DNA of 64,000 nt from an uncultured Collinsella sp. (GTDB lineage Bacteria > Actinomycetota > Coriobacteriia > Coriobacteriales > Coriobacteriaceae), in NCBI GenBank assembly GCA_958408685.1, contig CATYLC010000001.1, forward strand, positions 124,001-188,000, in the 5' to 3' direction. A model generated the notes under the pieces. That model was given only the letters and a program-made list of their open reading frames with translations, was not told the DNA's origin and searched no databases. Shown here one piece after another: positions 44,275 to 52,445 of the stretch. Positions within the stretch are counted from its first letter, which is position 1. Every line of letters begins with the position of its first letter. The position numbers were made by a program, and so were the translations under genes.

Positions 44275-45579
44275 ATGGAGAAAACTGCAGAGCAGCTGCG
44301 CCGCGAGCACATTGCCCTAGAGGGCGACACCCATGGCAAGAACAAGTGGGCGATTCTGTTCACCGTGCTCATCATGACGTTTATGGTGTGTCTGGATTCG
44401 ACCGTCGTGACCGTGGCGCTGCCCGTGATGCAAAAGGAGCTGGGCGTGGGCCTCGATCGCATTCAACTGGTGAGCTCGGTGTACCTGCTTGCGACATGCG
44501 TGGCTATGTTGCCGTTTGGCCGTCTGGGCGACGTGCGCGGCAAGGTGAATGTGTTCCAGTTGGGCGTCATTGTCTTTTCGGTCGGTTCGCTGCTGTGCGG
44601 CCTTTCGGCCTCGCTCGAGGTTCTTATCCTGGCACGCATTGTTCAGGGCATCGGTTGCGCGGCGGCCATGGCTAACAACATGGGTATCATCACCGAGTCG
44701 TTTCCGGCGCGCGAACGAGGCCGTGCCATGGGTATTCTCGCGACCTTTGTGGCCCTCGGCATGATGTGTGGCCCCGTGCTCGGCGGCATGCTGGTGGCAA
44801 GCTTTCCCTGGGAGAGTATCTTCCTCATCAACCTGCCTATTGGCGTAATCTCGTTTATCGTGGGGCTCTACACGCTGCCGCATGTTAAGCCGGAGGCCGG
44901 CGAGCGTCCCATGTCACTGATCGAGGCCGCTCGTCGCTGCTTTGCAAATTCGGCCTTCACTATCAACCTTGCCTGCATGCTCATCGTGTTCGTTGGCATT
45001 GGCGCATCCGAGTTTATCCTGCCGTTCTATTTTCAGGACGCGCATGGGTTTGGGTCTGACGTTTCGGGCCTGCTGTTTTTGGCGCTGCCGATGGTGAATG
45101 CCTTTATCGGCCCGCTTTCGGGTACGGTTTCGGACCGCGTTGGCTGCGAGGGCCCCACGGCGGTCGGCCTGGGCGTGTATGTGTGCGGTCTCTTTGCGGT
45201 AAGCACGCTCAACGAGCGCTCTTCTATCCCTGTGATCGTGTGCTGCGTCGCATTTATGTCGTGCGGTACGTCGATTTTTCAGAGCCCCAACAACTCGTTG
45301 TATATGGGCTCGGCCCCGCGCGAGGCACTCGGCTTTGCGGGCAGCCTGGGTAGCCTGGCGCGCTATGCGGGTATGGCAGTGGGTATTACAGCAGCGTCGC
45401 ATATCCTGTATGGGCAGATGAGCGTGGCGATGGGCGAGGTCGTGACCAGTTTTGTTGCAGGCCGTCCGGATGTGTTCCTATTCGGCTTCCGCTCGGTGTT
45501 TTACGTACTTATGGTTGTGGCCGCCGTGGGCTTTGCGCTTGCCATGGTGCGTTTGGTGAAGATGCGCGCCCGCCATTAG
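44275..45579 (+). CDS. MFS transporter, DHA2/EmrB-type
   Basis: Major-facilitator exporter of 434 residues. The first helix carries the DHA motif MVCLDSTVVTVALPVMQ, and the loop between helices 2 and 3 has GRLGDVRGKVNVFQ. Further signatures are LILARIVQGIGCAAAMANN and the motif C-like GMMCGPVLGGMLVASFPWESIF. This family exports drugs or small metabolites with protons. The ATG at 44275 has GAAAGG (44263-44268) at correct spacing; the in-frame ATG at 44269 touches that site. Substrate unknown; no local regulator gene. Confidence 0.88.
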   Translation: MEKTAEQLRREHIALEGDTHGKNKWAILFTVLIMTFMVCLDSTVVTVALPVMQKELGVGLDRIQLVSSVYLLATCVAMLPFGRLGDVRGKVNVFQLGVIVFSVGSLLCGLSASLEVLILARIVQGIGCAAAMANNMGIITESFPARERGRAMGILATFVALGMMCGPVLGGMLVASFPWESIFLINLPIGVISFIVGLYTLPHVKPEAGERPMSLIEAARRCFANSAFTINLACMLIVFVGIGASEFILPFYFQDAHGFGSDVSGLLFLALPMVNAFIGPLSGTVSDRVGCEGPTAVGLGVYVCGLFAVSTLNERSSIPVIVCCVAFMSCGTSIFQSPNNSLYMGSAPREALGFAGSLGSLARYAGMAVGITAASHILYGQMSVAMGEVVTSFVAGRPDVFLFGFRSVFYVLMVVAAVGFALAMVRLVKMRARH

Positions 45580-45736
45580 CGTGTTGGGAGGCTGTCTGCC
45601 ACGATTCGCGCCGTCCCAAAAAGACTGGTTTGTGGTGCGATGCGGCTTGTGGGGCGGGCGGGGGTCGGTCCGTGGTAGACTATCGAACAACGTTTATTAA
45701 TCGCGCGGTATCGTTGCCGCGAGAAGGGGTTGCGCC

Positions 45737-46315
45737 ATGCAGGAGCTTGAGGATCGTATTCGCCATGACGGCATCGTAAAGGCCGGTAACGTCCTTAAGG
45801 TTGATGCCTTCCTCAACCACCAATGCGACGTTGAGCTGTTCGACCACATGGGTGCCGAGTGGGCCCGTCTGTTCGAGGGTGTCGAGATCAACAAGATCCT
45901 GACGATCGAGGCTTCGGGCATTGGCATGGCTTGCATTGCAGCCCAGCATTTTGGCGGCGTGCCGGTGGTCTTTGCCAAGAAGGCACAGTCCATCAACCTC
46001 GACGGCGAGCAGTATGCCACGACCATCTACTCCTTTACCAAGCAGAAGGAGTACCCGGTCATCGTCGGCAAGCGCTTCCTGTCCGAGGGCGACAAGGTCC
46101 TGATCATCGACGACTTTTTGGCCAACGGCTGCGCGCTCGAGGGTCTTATCAAGATCTGCGAGGCTGCAGGTGCCGAGGTATCCGGCATTGGCATTGCGGT
46201 GGAGAAGGGCTTCCAGGGCGGTGGCGATAAGCTCCGCGAGCGCGGCTTCCGCGTTGAAAGCCTAGCCCGTATCGCCGATATGGACTGCGATACCGGCGAG
46301 ATCACCTTCGCCTAA
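45737..46315 (+). CDS. xpt: Xanthine phosphoribosyltransferase
   Basis: Salvages xanthine to XMP using PRPP. The 192-residue type I phosphoribosyltransferase contains the PRPP loop VLIIDDFLANGCALEG near residue 120, and LTIEASGIGMACIAAQHFG and FAKKAQSINLDGEQYATTIYSFTK in the N-terminal half, matching Xpt of Bacillus rather than guanine or adenine enzymes. GAGAAGGGG precedes the ATG. I see no purine riboswitch in the leader. A terminator follows. Confidence 0.93.
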   Translation: MQELEDRIRHDGIVKAGNVLKVDAFLNHQCDVELFDHMGAEWARLFEGVEINKILTIEASGIGMACIAAQHFGGVPVVFAKKAQSINLDGEQYATTIYSFTKQKEYPVIVGKRFLSEGDKVLIIDDFLANGCALEGLIKICEAAGAEVSGIGIAVEKGFQGGGDKLRERGFRVESLARIADMDCDTGEITFA

Positions 46316-46343
46316 GCGCGCAACACAAGCGATTGGTATGCGA

Positions 46344-46378
46344 TGTGACAAAGGGACTTTCCCTTTGTCACATTTTTT
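46344..46378 (+). terminator. Intrinsic terminator after xpt
   Basis: Perfect stem TGTGACAAAGGGA / TCCCTTTGTCACA with a three-base loop, followed by TTTTTT. Confidence 0.92.
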
Positions 46379-46396
46379 ATGAGGGGAGGTGTTGAT

Positions 46397-46777
46397 ATGG
46401 ATGAGAACAAGATGGGATGGCGCGAGTGTGCGCGCTATGCCGAGATGTCGGTCGAGGAGTTGGCGCGCGATTGCGAGGTGCAGGTGTTTCGCGCGACAGG
46501 TCCGGGCGGACAGGGCGTGAACACGACGGACTCGGCGGTGCGCATGAAACATATCCCTTCGGGGATTGTCGTGACTGCGCGTGAGAGCCGCAGCCAGTTT
46601 CAGAATCGCGCGAGCTGTCTGCGTAAGTTGCGCGCTGAGCTTGAGCGTCGCGGGCGTCCACCGCGCCGACGCGTAAAGACCAAGGTGCCTCAGCGCTCTC
46701 GCCAGCGCAGGCTCAGCGACAAACACTTCAACGCCATTAAAAAGGCCAACCGTCGCAAGCCGGGCAGCGACGAATAG
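46397..46777 (+). CDS. Release-factor-like GGQ-domain protein
   Basis: Single class I release-factor catalytic domain, 126 residues. The GGQ motif is in ATGPGGQGVNTTDSAVRM (GGQ at 37-39), and a basic C-terminal tail follows (KTKVPQRSRQRRLSDKHF). It lacks the codon-recognition domain of RF1/RF2, so by known analogy with ArfB/YaeJ-type and mitochondrial homologues it would hydrolyse peptidyl-tRNA on stalled ribosomes; this is inference. ATG at 46397 has GAGGGGAGG upstream. Confidence 0.82.
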   Translation: MDENKMGWRECARYAEMSVEELARDCEVQVFRATGPGGQGVNTTDSAVRMKHIPSGIVVTARESRSQFQNRASCLRKLRAELERRGRPPRRRVKTKVPQRSRQRRLSDKHFNAIKKANRRKPGSDE

Positions 46778-46789
46778 CCTACTCATAAG

Positions 46790-46852
46790 TTGCGGTGAAA
46801 TAGGGACTGTTTTGCGGCTTTAGCTGCATAAACAGTCCCTATTTCACCGCAA
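46790..46852. repeat. 63-bp palindromic hairpin element, copy 2
   Basis: Begins TTGCGGTGAAATAGGGACTG and ends CAGTCCCTATTTCACCGCAA; arms are perfect over 20 bases and continue inward. Same length and same ends as the element at 25870-25932. Lies between the convergent GGQ and lipid kinase genes. Confidence 0.88.
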
Positions 46853-46863
46853 CTTAGGTGGGG

Positions 46864-47826
46864 TTAGCGGGTTGGGCGCCAGACCTCGAGGACGCCGGCG
46901 AGGATGTCGACCTCGATGCGCGAGGCGACGATGGGCTCGCCGTCGGCCTGAATGGGGTAGTCGGGCTCCTCAAAGGTAAGCTCGGCATGGCGACAGCGGC
47001 GCATGCGAACCGGCGGCAGCTTGGTATGGTGGCCATCTTTGGCCGAAAGGAACATGGGAAGCGCGACCGCGCGCGGCACGGGGCCACAGGCGTAACAGAC
47101 GTCGAGTATACCGTCACAGGGATTGGCATCGGGACAGATGCGATAGCCCGATCCATAGGTAGGACCCAGCTGGATGGCCATGATAATCGCCCGCACGCGC
47201 TCGGCGGGCGTCCCGTCAAAGCTGACTGTCATGGGGTAGTTGCGATAGCGTAGGCCAAACTGCTCAAGTCCCGAGAGAGTGTAGAGTGGAGCGCCGGCGA
47301 GGCCCGTCTTTTTGCGTAGCTCGGTGGTGCCAAGGCCGATGGCGGCATCGATGCCGACCGAAAGCGTCTGGTCGTAGTACTCAACGGTAGCCTCGCCGCT
47401 GCCGCTTGCGGGGCTCCATGAGCGAATGCGCCCTATGTCCTGACGCTGCAGCTCACAGGCGAGCAGTGCGCCAAAATCCTTGCCGGAGAACTCGTCGATG
47501 CCGAGCGTTTGGGCAAAATCGTTGCCGGAGCCAACGGGCAGGACGGCAAGAGCGGGGCGGGCGTCCTCCTTTTGCGTCATAAGCCCATTGACGACCTCGT
47601 GGATTACGCCGTCGCCGCCGAGTGCGATAACGGTGCGATAGGCCGTTGCCTGGGCGGCCAGCTCCTTGGCGTGTCCCATGCGCTCGGTCAGCACCAGGTC
47701 AAACTGGGATGCACGTGCAGTCATGTCCAAAAAGCGTTGCAGGCGCTCGGCAACTTCGCGCGCCGCACCCGACTGGGCGGCGGGGTTGGCGATGATGAGC
47801 GTGCGACCAAAATCAGTTGCGTGCAT
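46864..47826 (-). CDS. Diacylglycerol/lipid kinase family protein (YegS/DagK-like)
   Basis: Catalytic DAGK domain protein of 320 residues, likely phosphorylating diacylglycerol or a related lipid at the membrane face. N-terminal LIIANPAAQSG, the nucleotide loop VIALGGDGVIHEVVNGLM near residue 70 and LAVLPVGSGNDFAQTLGI are all typical. The C-terminal half (about 140-315) is the beta-rich LCB5-type domain. The ATG at 47824-47826 has CGGGAGTC upstream; the longer in-frame frame is intergenic. Confidence 0.9.
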   Translation of the reverse strand: MHATDFGRTLIIANPAAQSGAAREVAERLQRFLDMTARASQFDLVLTERMGHAKELAAQATAYRTVIALGGDGVIHEVVNGLMTQKEDARPALAVLPVGSGNDFAQTLGIDEFSGKDFGALLACELQRQDIGRIRSWSPASGSGEATVEYYDQTLSVGIDAAIGLGTTELRKKTGLAGAPLYTLSGLEQFGLRYRNYPMTVSFDGTPAERVRAIIMAIQLGPTYGSGYRICPDANPCDGILDVCYACGPVPRAVALPMFLSAKDGHHTKLPPVRMRRCRHAELTFEEPDYPIQADGEPIVASRIEVDILAGVLEVWRPTR

Positions 47827-47913
47827 GGGGCGACTCCCGGCGTATGCCGTGACGGTGCGGTCGCGCTCAGGTCGAATTGCCCCCGATTGTGGCTGCACGG
47901 CGAATACTTACGT

Positions 47914-49335
47914 CTACTCTATCAGGTCGTTGTGGCGCTCGATAGCATCCGCTACCGTACCGCCCTCATCTACAATAAGCGAACGGCGCTTGGGCGAGAT
48001 GATGCGCTGGGCGGGGTACACGCCGCGGTGTCCGGCGGTTAGGTAGCTGATAAAGGCCACGATGACAAAGAACCCGGCTGCCGTGCCGTGGAACAGGTCG
48101 ATGGCCATCATACAGGTGGTGATAGGCACGTTAAGGCCGGCGCAGAACACGCCGAGCATGCCGAGAGCCGCCAGAAAGCTGGGATCGATTCCGACGAGGC
48201 AACCGATCCAGCCGCCGAGCGCCGCACCGATACCAAACAGGGGCGTGACCTCGCCGCCTTGGAAGCCGGTGCCCAGGGTGAGCGCTGTGACGACCAACTT
48301 GATGACTGCGTCCGCCAGGGTGGTGTTGCCGGCAAATCCGGCGCCTGAGAGCCAGGTGGCAAGGCCGGCGTAGTCCCAGGCGTCGAGGAGGGCATAGGCG
48401 GCCAAAACCACGAGTGCGCCTATAAGTGCGCGAGCGAGGTAATTGGTGATAAAGCGACCGTACAGGCTCTTGACGGTTCGAACCGACCAGGCAAAGAGGC
48501 GTGCCGTCAGACCGAAGATAATGGCGCTGATAACAACGATGACAACCGTCCGTGGTGTCATGTTGGGAACGTTGGCGATAACATTCGCCTCGTACTCGGT
48601 ACCCAGGGCGAGTGATGTAAAGTAGCCGGTAAACGAGGCGACCAGGCAGTAGATGCCCGCGGTGTAGTCGATCTTGCCGATAAAGCACATCTCCATGCCA
48701 AAGAAAGCTCCGGCAAGGGGCGAACCGAATACGGCGCCAAAGGCCGACGAGATGCCGGCGAGCATGAGGTCGTGGTGGTCATGCTTTTTGAGGTGGGCGA
48801 GGCTCGAGATGTTGCTGGCGATGGTGCCGCCGATCTGCACCGCGGCCCCCTCGCGACCGGCCGATCCGCCCGTTAGGTGCGTGAGCGTGGAGCAAACGAA
48901 GGTGAGGACGGCCATGCGCATATGGATGAGGCGTGTGCCCAGAGCGGAGTCGATGACCAGGTTGTTGCCACGCTTGGCGGCGAGACCGTGGTTCTTGTAG
49001 ACCCACGCGGTGGCCATGCCCACAACGGGAAGCAAGGCGTAGACCCACACATGGTGCTCGCGATAATCGGTCGCGATATTCAGCGAGGCTAAAAACGCCC
49101 AAGCGGCAACGCCCATGGCGAGCGAGACGATGACGACGAGTACGAGCAGCTTAGCGCTCGCGAGTAGGTTGCGGGCGTTGCGGCGCGTGTCGGCAGCTAA
49201 GAGATGCTCGGAGCGGGTAAGTTGATGCCTGCCTGCCGTGATGACGTCGTTCAGGGAGAAATAACCGCCGTCGTCGAGCGGTTGGGAATGATCCTGCGCC
49301 TCGTTTGCGCATTCGGGTTTGTCGTTATGAGCCAT
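47914..49335 (-). CDS. CLC-family channel/antiporter, fluoride-exporter (CLC-F) type
   Basis: Membrane protein of 473 residues with about 60 cytoplasmic N-terminal residues and ten or more helices. The gating-glutamate motif is GSAGREGAAVQIGG (Glu162). At the position of the chloride-type GSGIP loop there is KRGNNLVID (about 121-129), a pattern I associate with the fluoride/proton antiporter subclass CLC-F. The expected role is export of toxic fluoride; a chloride role cannot be excluded. The ATG at 49333-49335 has AGAGGA upstream, and a TATAAT lies about 35 bases further (minus strand). No fluoride riboswitch seen. Confidence 0.8.
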   Translation of the reverse strand: MAHNDKPECANEAQDHSQPLDDGGYFSLNDVITAGRHQLTRSEHLLAADTRRNARNLLASAKLLVLVVIVSLAMGVAAWAFLASLNIATDYREHHVWVYALLPVVGMATAWVYKNHGLAAKRGNNLVIDSALGTRLIHMRMAVLTFVCSTLTHLTGGSAGREGAAVQIGGTIASNISSLAHLKKHDHHDLMLAGISSAFGAVFGSPLAGAFFGMEMCFIGKIDYTAGIYCLVASFTGYFTSLALGTEYEANVIANVPNMTPRTVVIVVISAIIFGLTARLFAWSVRTVKSLYGRFITNYLARALIGALVVLAAYALLDAWDYAGLATWLSGAGFAGNTTLADAVIKLVVTALTLGTGFQGGEVTPLFGIGAALGGWIGCLVGIDPSFLAALGMLGVFCAGLNVPITTCMMAIDLFHGTAAGFFVIVAFISYLTAGHRGVYPAQRIISPKRRSLIVDEGGTVADAIERHNDLIE

Positions 49336-49545
49336 ACGTTCCTCTTTTAGGTTGCAACGCAAGCATTATAAAACGCGGTAAACGCGATGAGCCGGTGGGT
49401 TGGTATCCATTCTGTTTCGTGGCCTGCAACCGACAGGTGTATTTGCGGGTACAGACCAAGTCGCGGTCGCGCGTCGGGGGATTATACTGAGACAAGCATA
49501 AAGAATCGGCGCCTCTGTTGCGCGCCGTGGCATTAAGAGGTGCAT

Positions 49546-50808
49546 ATGGCAGAGAAACTCATTCCGCTGGATGACGCACAGTCGATTGTCCTGTCGCACG
49601 TTGCTCCGACCGATTTCGTCGAGATTCCCGTGTGGCAGGCCGCCGGTCTTCCCTTGGCCGAGGACGCTGTGGCCGATATCGACATCTCGCCGTTCGCCAA
49701 CAGCGCTATGGACGGATATGCCGTGCGCTCGGCGGACTTGGCGCAGGCGTCTGGTGAGGCGCCGGTGACGCTCGACGTTATCGGACACGAGGCTGCGGGA
49801 CATGTGTTTGAGGGCGCAATCGGCGCGGGCGAGACGGTCCGCATCATGACGGGCGCGCCGGTGCCCGAGGGTGCGGATGCCGTGGTGAAATACGAGATCG
49901 TCGATGTGCTCGACGGTGACGGCAACGAGGGCTCGCACGTTCGCTTCTCGGCGCCTACCAAGGTAAGGGAGAACGTTCGCTCTGCCGCTGAGGAGGCCCA
50001 TGCCGGCGATGTTGTGATGCACGCCGGTGAGGTCGTGGCTCCGGCGGGCGCGGGTCTGCTGGCGAGCGCCGGATACGCGAGCGTGAAGGTGCACGCTGCC
50101 CCACGTGTGGGCATCATCTCGCTGGGCACGGAGCTGGTCGCACCGAGTAAGGTACCGGCGCGCGGGCAGATTCGCGATTCCAACTCGTCGGCGTTGATGG
50201 CCGAGGCGCTCGATGCCGGCGCCGAGCCCGTGTTCTACGGCATTGCGCCCGATGATGAGCAGGCGATTGCCGAGCTGGTGCATCGTGCCGTTCAGGAGTG
50301 CGACTTTGTCATTACGAGCGGTGGCGCCTCGGCGGGCGATTACGATTTCGTGACGGCGCTCGTCCGGCGCGAGGGCGAGGTGCTGTTTGACCGCATCTCG
50401 ATGCGTCCGGGCAAGGCCATCACGTTTGGTTTGCTCGGCGGTAAGCCCTACCTGGGGCTTTCGGGCAATCCAGCGGCGGCGTATGTGGGCTTTGAGATGC
50501 TTGCCCGTCCGGCGATTCGCAAGATGCGCGGTTTTGCCGAGGTTGCGCGTCCCGTGCAGCAGGCGACGCTCACGCACGGCGTGAAAAAGCGACAGCATCG
50601 CCGCTTCTTCGATCGCGCCACGGTTTTGAGCGACCCCGAGACCGGTGAGTTGTTGGTGACCGAGGCCAAGACGCAGAATTCGGCGCTGCTTGGAACTATG
50701 CAGCGTGCGAACTGCCTGTTGCGTATTGACGAAGGACCGTGCGAGCTCAAGGCGGGCGACGTCGTGGATGTCGTGCGTGTCGACCTGCCCGAGGGAACGG
50801 TGCTGTAG
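49546..50808 (+). CDS. moeA: MoeA, molybdopterin molybdenumtransferase
   Basis: Inserts molybdate into adenylylated molybdopterin to finish the molybdenum cofactor. The 420-residue product has DIDISPFANSAMDGYAVRSAD near the start, IMTGAPVPEGADAVVKYE, and the MogA-like domain VGIISLGTELV, then ITSGGASAGDYDFV near residue 265 and LSGNPAAAYVGFE. ATG at 49546 has AAGAGG five bases upstream. Eleven bases separate it from mogA. Confidence 0.95.
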   Translation: MAEKLIPLDDAQSIVLSHVAPTDFVEIPVWQAAGLPLAEDAVADIDISPFANSAMDGYAVRSADLAQASGEAPVTLDVIGHEAAGHVFEGAIGAGETVRIMTGAPVPEGADAVVKYEIVDVLDGDGNEGSHVRFSAPTKVRENVRSAAEEAHAGDVVMHAGEVVAPAGAGLLASAGYASVKVHAAPRVGIISLGTELVAPSKVPARGQIRDSNSSALMAEALDAGAEPVFYGIAPDDEQAIAELVHRAVQECDFVITSGGASAGDYDFVTALVRREGEVLFDRISMRPGKAITFGLLGGKPYLGLSGNPAAAYVGFEMLARPAIRKMRGFAEVARPVQQATLTHGVKKRQHRRFFDRATVLSDPETGELLVTEAKTQNSALLGTMQRANCLLRIDEGPCELKAGDVVDVVRVDLPEGTVL

Positions 50809-50818
50809 GAGGAAGACT

Positions 50819-51298
50819 ATGGAGCTGAAGATTTCGATTGTGACGTGTTCGGACACGCGCGATCTTGCGCAGGACGATGCCGGAGCCGCACTCGAGGAAC
50901 TTATCGAGGCGCAGGGCTGGACGGTCGCCTCACATGTGGTCGTGCGCGACGACGTCAGCGAGATTGGTGATGCCATTGCGGAAGCCGCCGATGAGTGCCA
51001 CGCCAATGTCGTGCTCACCTGCGGCGGCACGGGGCTTTCGATGCGCGACGTAACGCCCGAGGCGACGCGTGCCGTCTGCGACCGCGATGTGCCGGGTATT
51101 GCCGAGGCGATTCGCGCGTACTCGATGACCAAGACGCGCCGTGCCATGCTCTCGCGTGCTATTTGCATGCAACGAGGTCATACACTTGTCGTAAACTTTC
51201 CCGGTTCTACGAAGGCCGCCCGCGAAAGCTGGGAGGCCATAGCGGACCAGCTGGAGCATGCGGCTCAGATGACAGCGGGCGGTGGACATACCAACTAA
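50819..51298 (+). CDS. MogA/MoaB-type molybdopterin adenylyltransferase
   Basis: Adenylates molybdopterin before MoeA adds metal. The 159-residue product has the MPT-binding signature VVLTCGGTGLSMRDVTPEAT and the C-terminal VVNFPGSTKAARESWEAI. AGGAGGA precedes the ATG directly after moeA. MogA and MoaB share this fold; the exact symbol cannot be decided from sequence alone. A strong terminator separates it from modA. Confidence 0.92.
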   Translation: MELKISIVTCSDTRDLAQDDAGAALEELIEAQGWTVASHVVVRDDVSEIGDAIAEAADECHANVVLTCGGTGLSMRDVTPEATRAVCDRDVPGIAEAIRAYSMTKTRRAMLSRAICMQRGHTLVVNFPGSTKAARESWEAIADQLEHAAQMTAGGGHTN

Positions 51299-51312
51299 GC
51301 GGTTTACCTGCG

Positions 51313-51346
51313 GCGGAGCGACCTTATCGGTCGCTCCGCTTTTATT
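51313..51346 (+). terminator. Intrinsic terminator after mogA
   Basis: Perfect stem GCGGAGCGACC / GGTCGCTCCGC around TTATC, followed by TTTTATTTT. Confidence 0.9.
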
Positions 51347-51388
51347 TTCCGCCGAAGCGACGCTGAGGTGCACGGTAACTTGAAACTA

Positions 51389-51441
51389 TATTCTCTGGAG
51401 AGAATAATTTCTGAAAATCATTATTCGCAACAAAGTATAAT
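51389..51441 (+). promoter_or_regulatory. modA promoter region with 18-bp operator-like palindrome
   Basis: TATTCTCTGGAGAGAATA (51389-51406) is a palindrome with eight-base arms; the -10 box TATAAT is at 51436-51441 and the modA start is 60 bases beyond. The position just upstream of the -35 region fits an activator or repressor site. The bound protein is not known. Confidence 0.55.
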
Positions 51442-51501
51442 CTGATTGCAGATCAAAGCCCGCGGTGGGGTGCCCGGGCACAAGGTCCGAAAGGGTTGAA
51501 T

Positions 51502-52377
51502 ATGTTCGATATGGTTTCTCGCCGCGGATTCGTCTCGCTTTCTGCTGTCGCCGCTGCCGGCCTTGGTCTTGCCGGCTGCTCGGGCAACAAGACGTCCGAG
51601 CCAGCTGGTTCCGATGCCGGCTCCGCCGTGTCTTCCTCTAAGAAGAAGGCTGTCGAGCTGCAAGTCTTTGCCGCCAACTCGCTCGAGAAGGCTCTGCCCG
51701 AGGTTCAGGAGCTCTACACCGACCAGACCGGCACCACCTTTGCCGACACGCAGTTTAAGGCCTCCGGCGACCTTGTCGAGCAGATGCGTGCCGGCGCCAC
51801 GGTCGACGTGCTCATCACTGCTTCCAAGGGCACCATGGATGACGCTGAGAACGCTGAGCTCGTCGACACCGACACCCGTGAGGATATGTTCGTCAACGAC
51901 CTCGTGATCATTCGCGCCGAGGGCTCCGACACCAAGGTCGAGGCCATCGCCGACGTCGCGAATCTGGACGGCAAGATCGCCATTGGCGACGCCAAGACCG
52001 TTCCCGCCGGCAAGTACGCCAACCAGGCCCTAGCCTCCGTGGGCCTCTACACTGGCACCGAGGGCGACGACGGCGAGTATGCACCCGAGCTCGCTGACAA
52101 GGTGGCCCTGGCCGACAAGGTCGGCACCGCCGCGGCCTACGTCTCTACGGGCGACTGCGTGGCAGGTTTTGTCTACAGCTCCGATATCTTCCGCTACGAC
52201 GGCATCGAGGAGGCCTTCGTGTGTCCCGAGGATTCGCACAAACCCATCGTGTACCCGGGTGCCGTTGCCGAGAGCTCCGAGCACGCCGACGAGGCCAAGG
52301 CGTTCATCGACTTCTGTCTGACCAACAAGAAGGCTCAGAAGATTTGGGCTAAGTACGGCTTTGAGCTTTCCGCGTAG
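51502..52377 (+). CDS. modA: ModA, molybdate-binding lipoprotein with twin-arginine signal
   Basis: Receptor for molybdate uptake, 291 residues. The signal peptide carries SRRGFVSLSAVAAAGLG and a lipobox LAGC (Cys near residue 27), so it looks like a Tat-exported lipoprotein. The mature part shows the ModA/WtpA pattern LQVFAANSLEKALPEVQE, ASGDLVEQMRAGATVDVLITAS, and KTVPAGKYANQALASVG, then YPGAVAESSEHADEAKAF. ATG at 51502 has GAAAGGG upstream. modB and modC follow on the same strand. Confidence 0.93.
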   Translation: MFDMVSRRGFVSLSAVAAAGLGLAGCSGNKTSEPAGSDAGSAVSSSKKKAVELQVFAANSLEKALPEVQELYTDQTGTTFADTQFKASGDLVEQMRAGATVDVLITASKGTMDDAENAELVDTDTREDMFVNDLVIIRAEGSDTKVEAIADVANLDGKIAIGDAKTVPAGKYANQALASVGLYTGTEGDDGEYAPELADKVALADKVGTAAAYVSTGDCVAGFVYSSDIFRYDGIEEAFVCPEDSHKPIVYPGAVAESSEHADEAKAFIDFCLTNKKAQKIWAKYGFELSA

Positions 52378-52445
52378 TGCGGCTTGGCGCGATAATTCCA
52401 TCGTTTTGTGTTTCACTCCGTCCTTGTATTCGCTTGGAGCTTTTC

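Noticed and set aside
49336..49540. Fluoride riboswitch upstream of the CLC gene
   Set aside because: The conserved core is not present between the possible -10 box and the start codon, and too few bases are available.
51407..51501. Molybdenum-cofactor riboswitch upstream of modA
   Set aside because: Only about 55 transcribed bases lie before the start codon, far shorter than the moco RNA motif, and its helices are absent.
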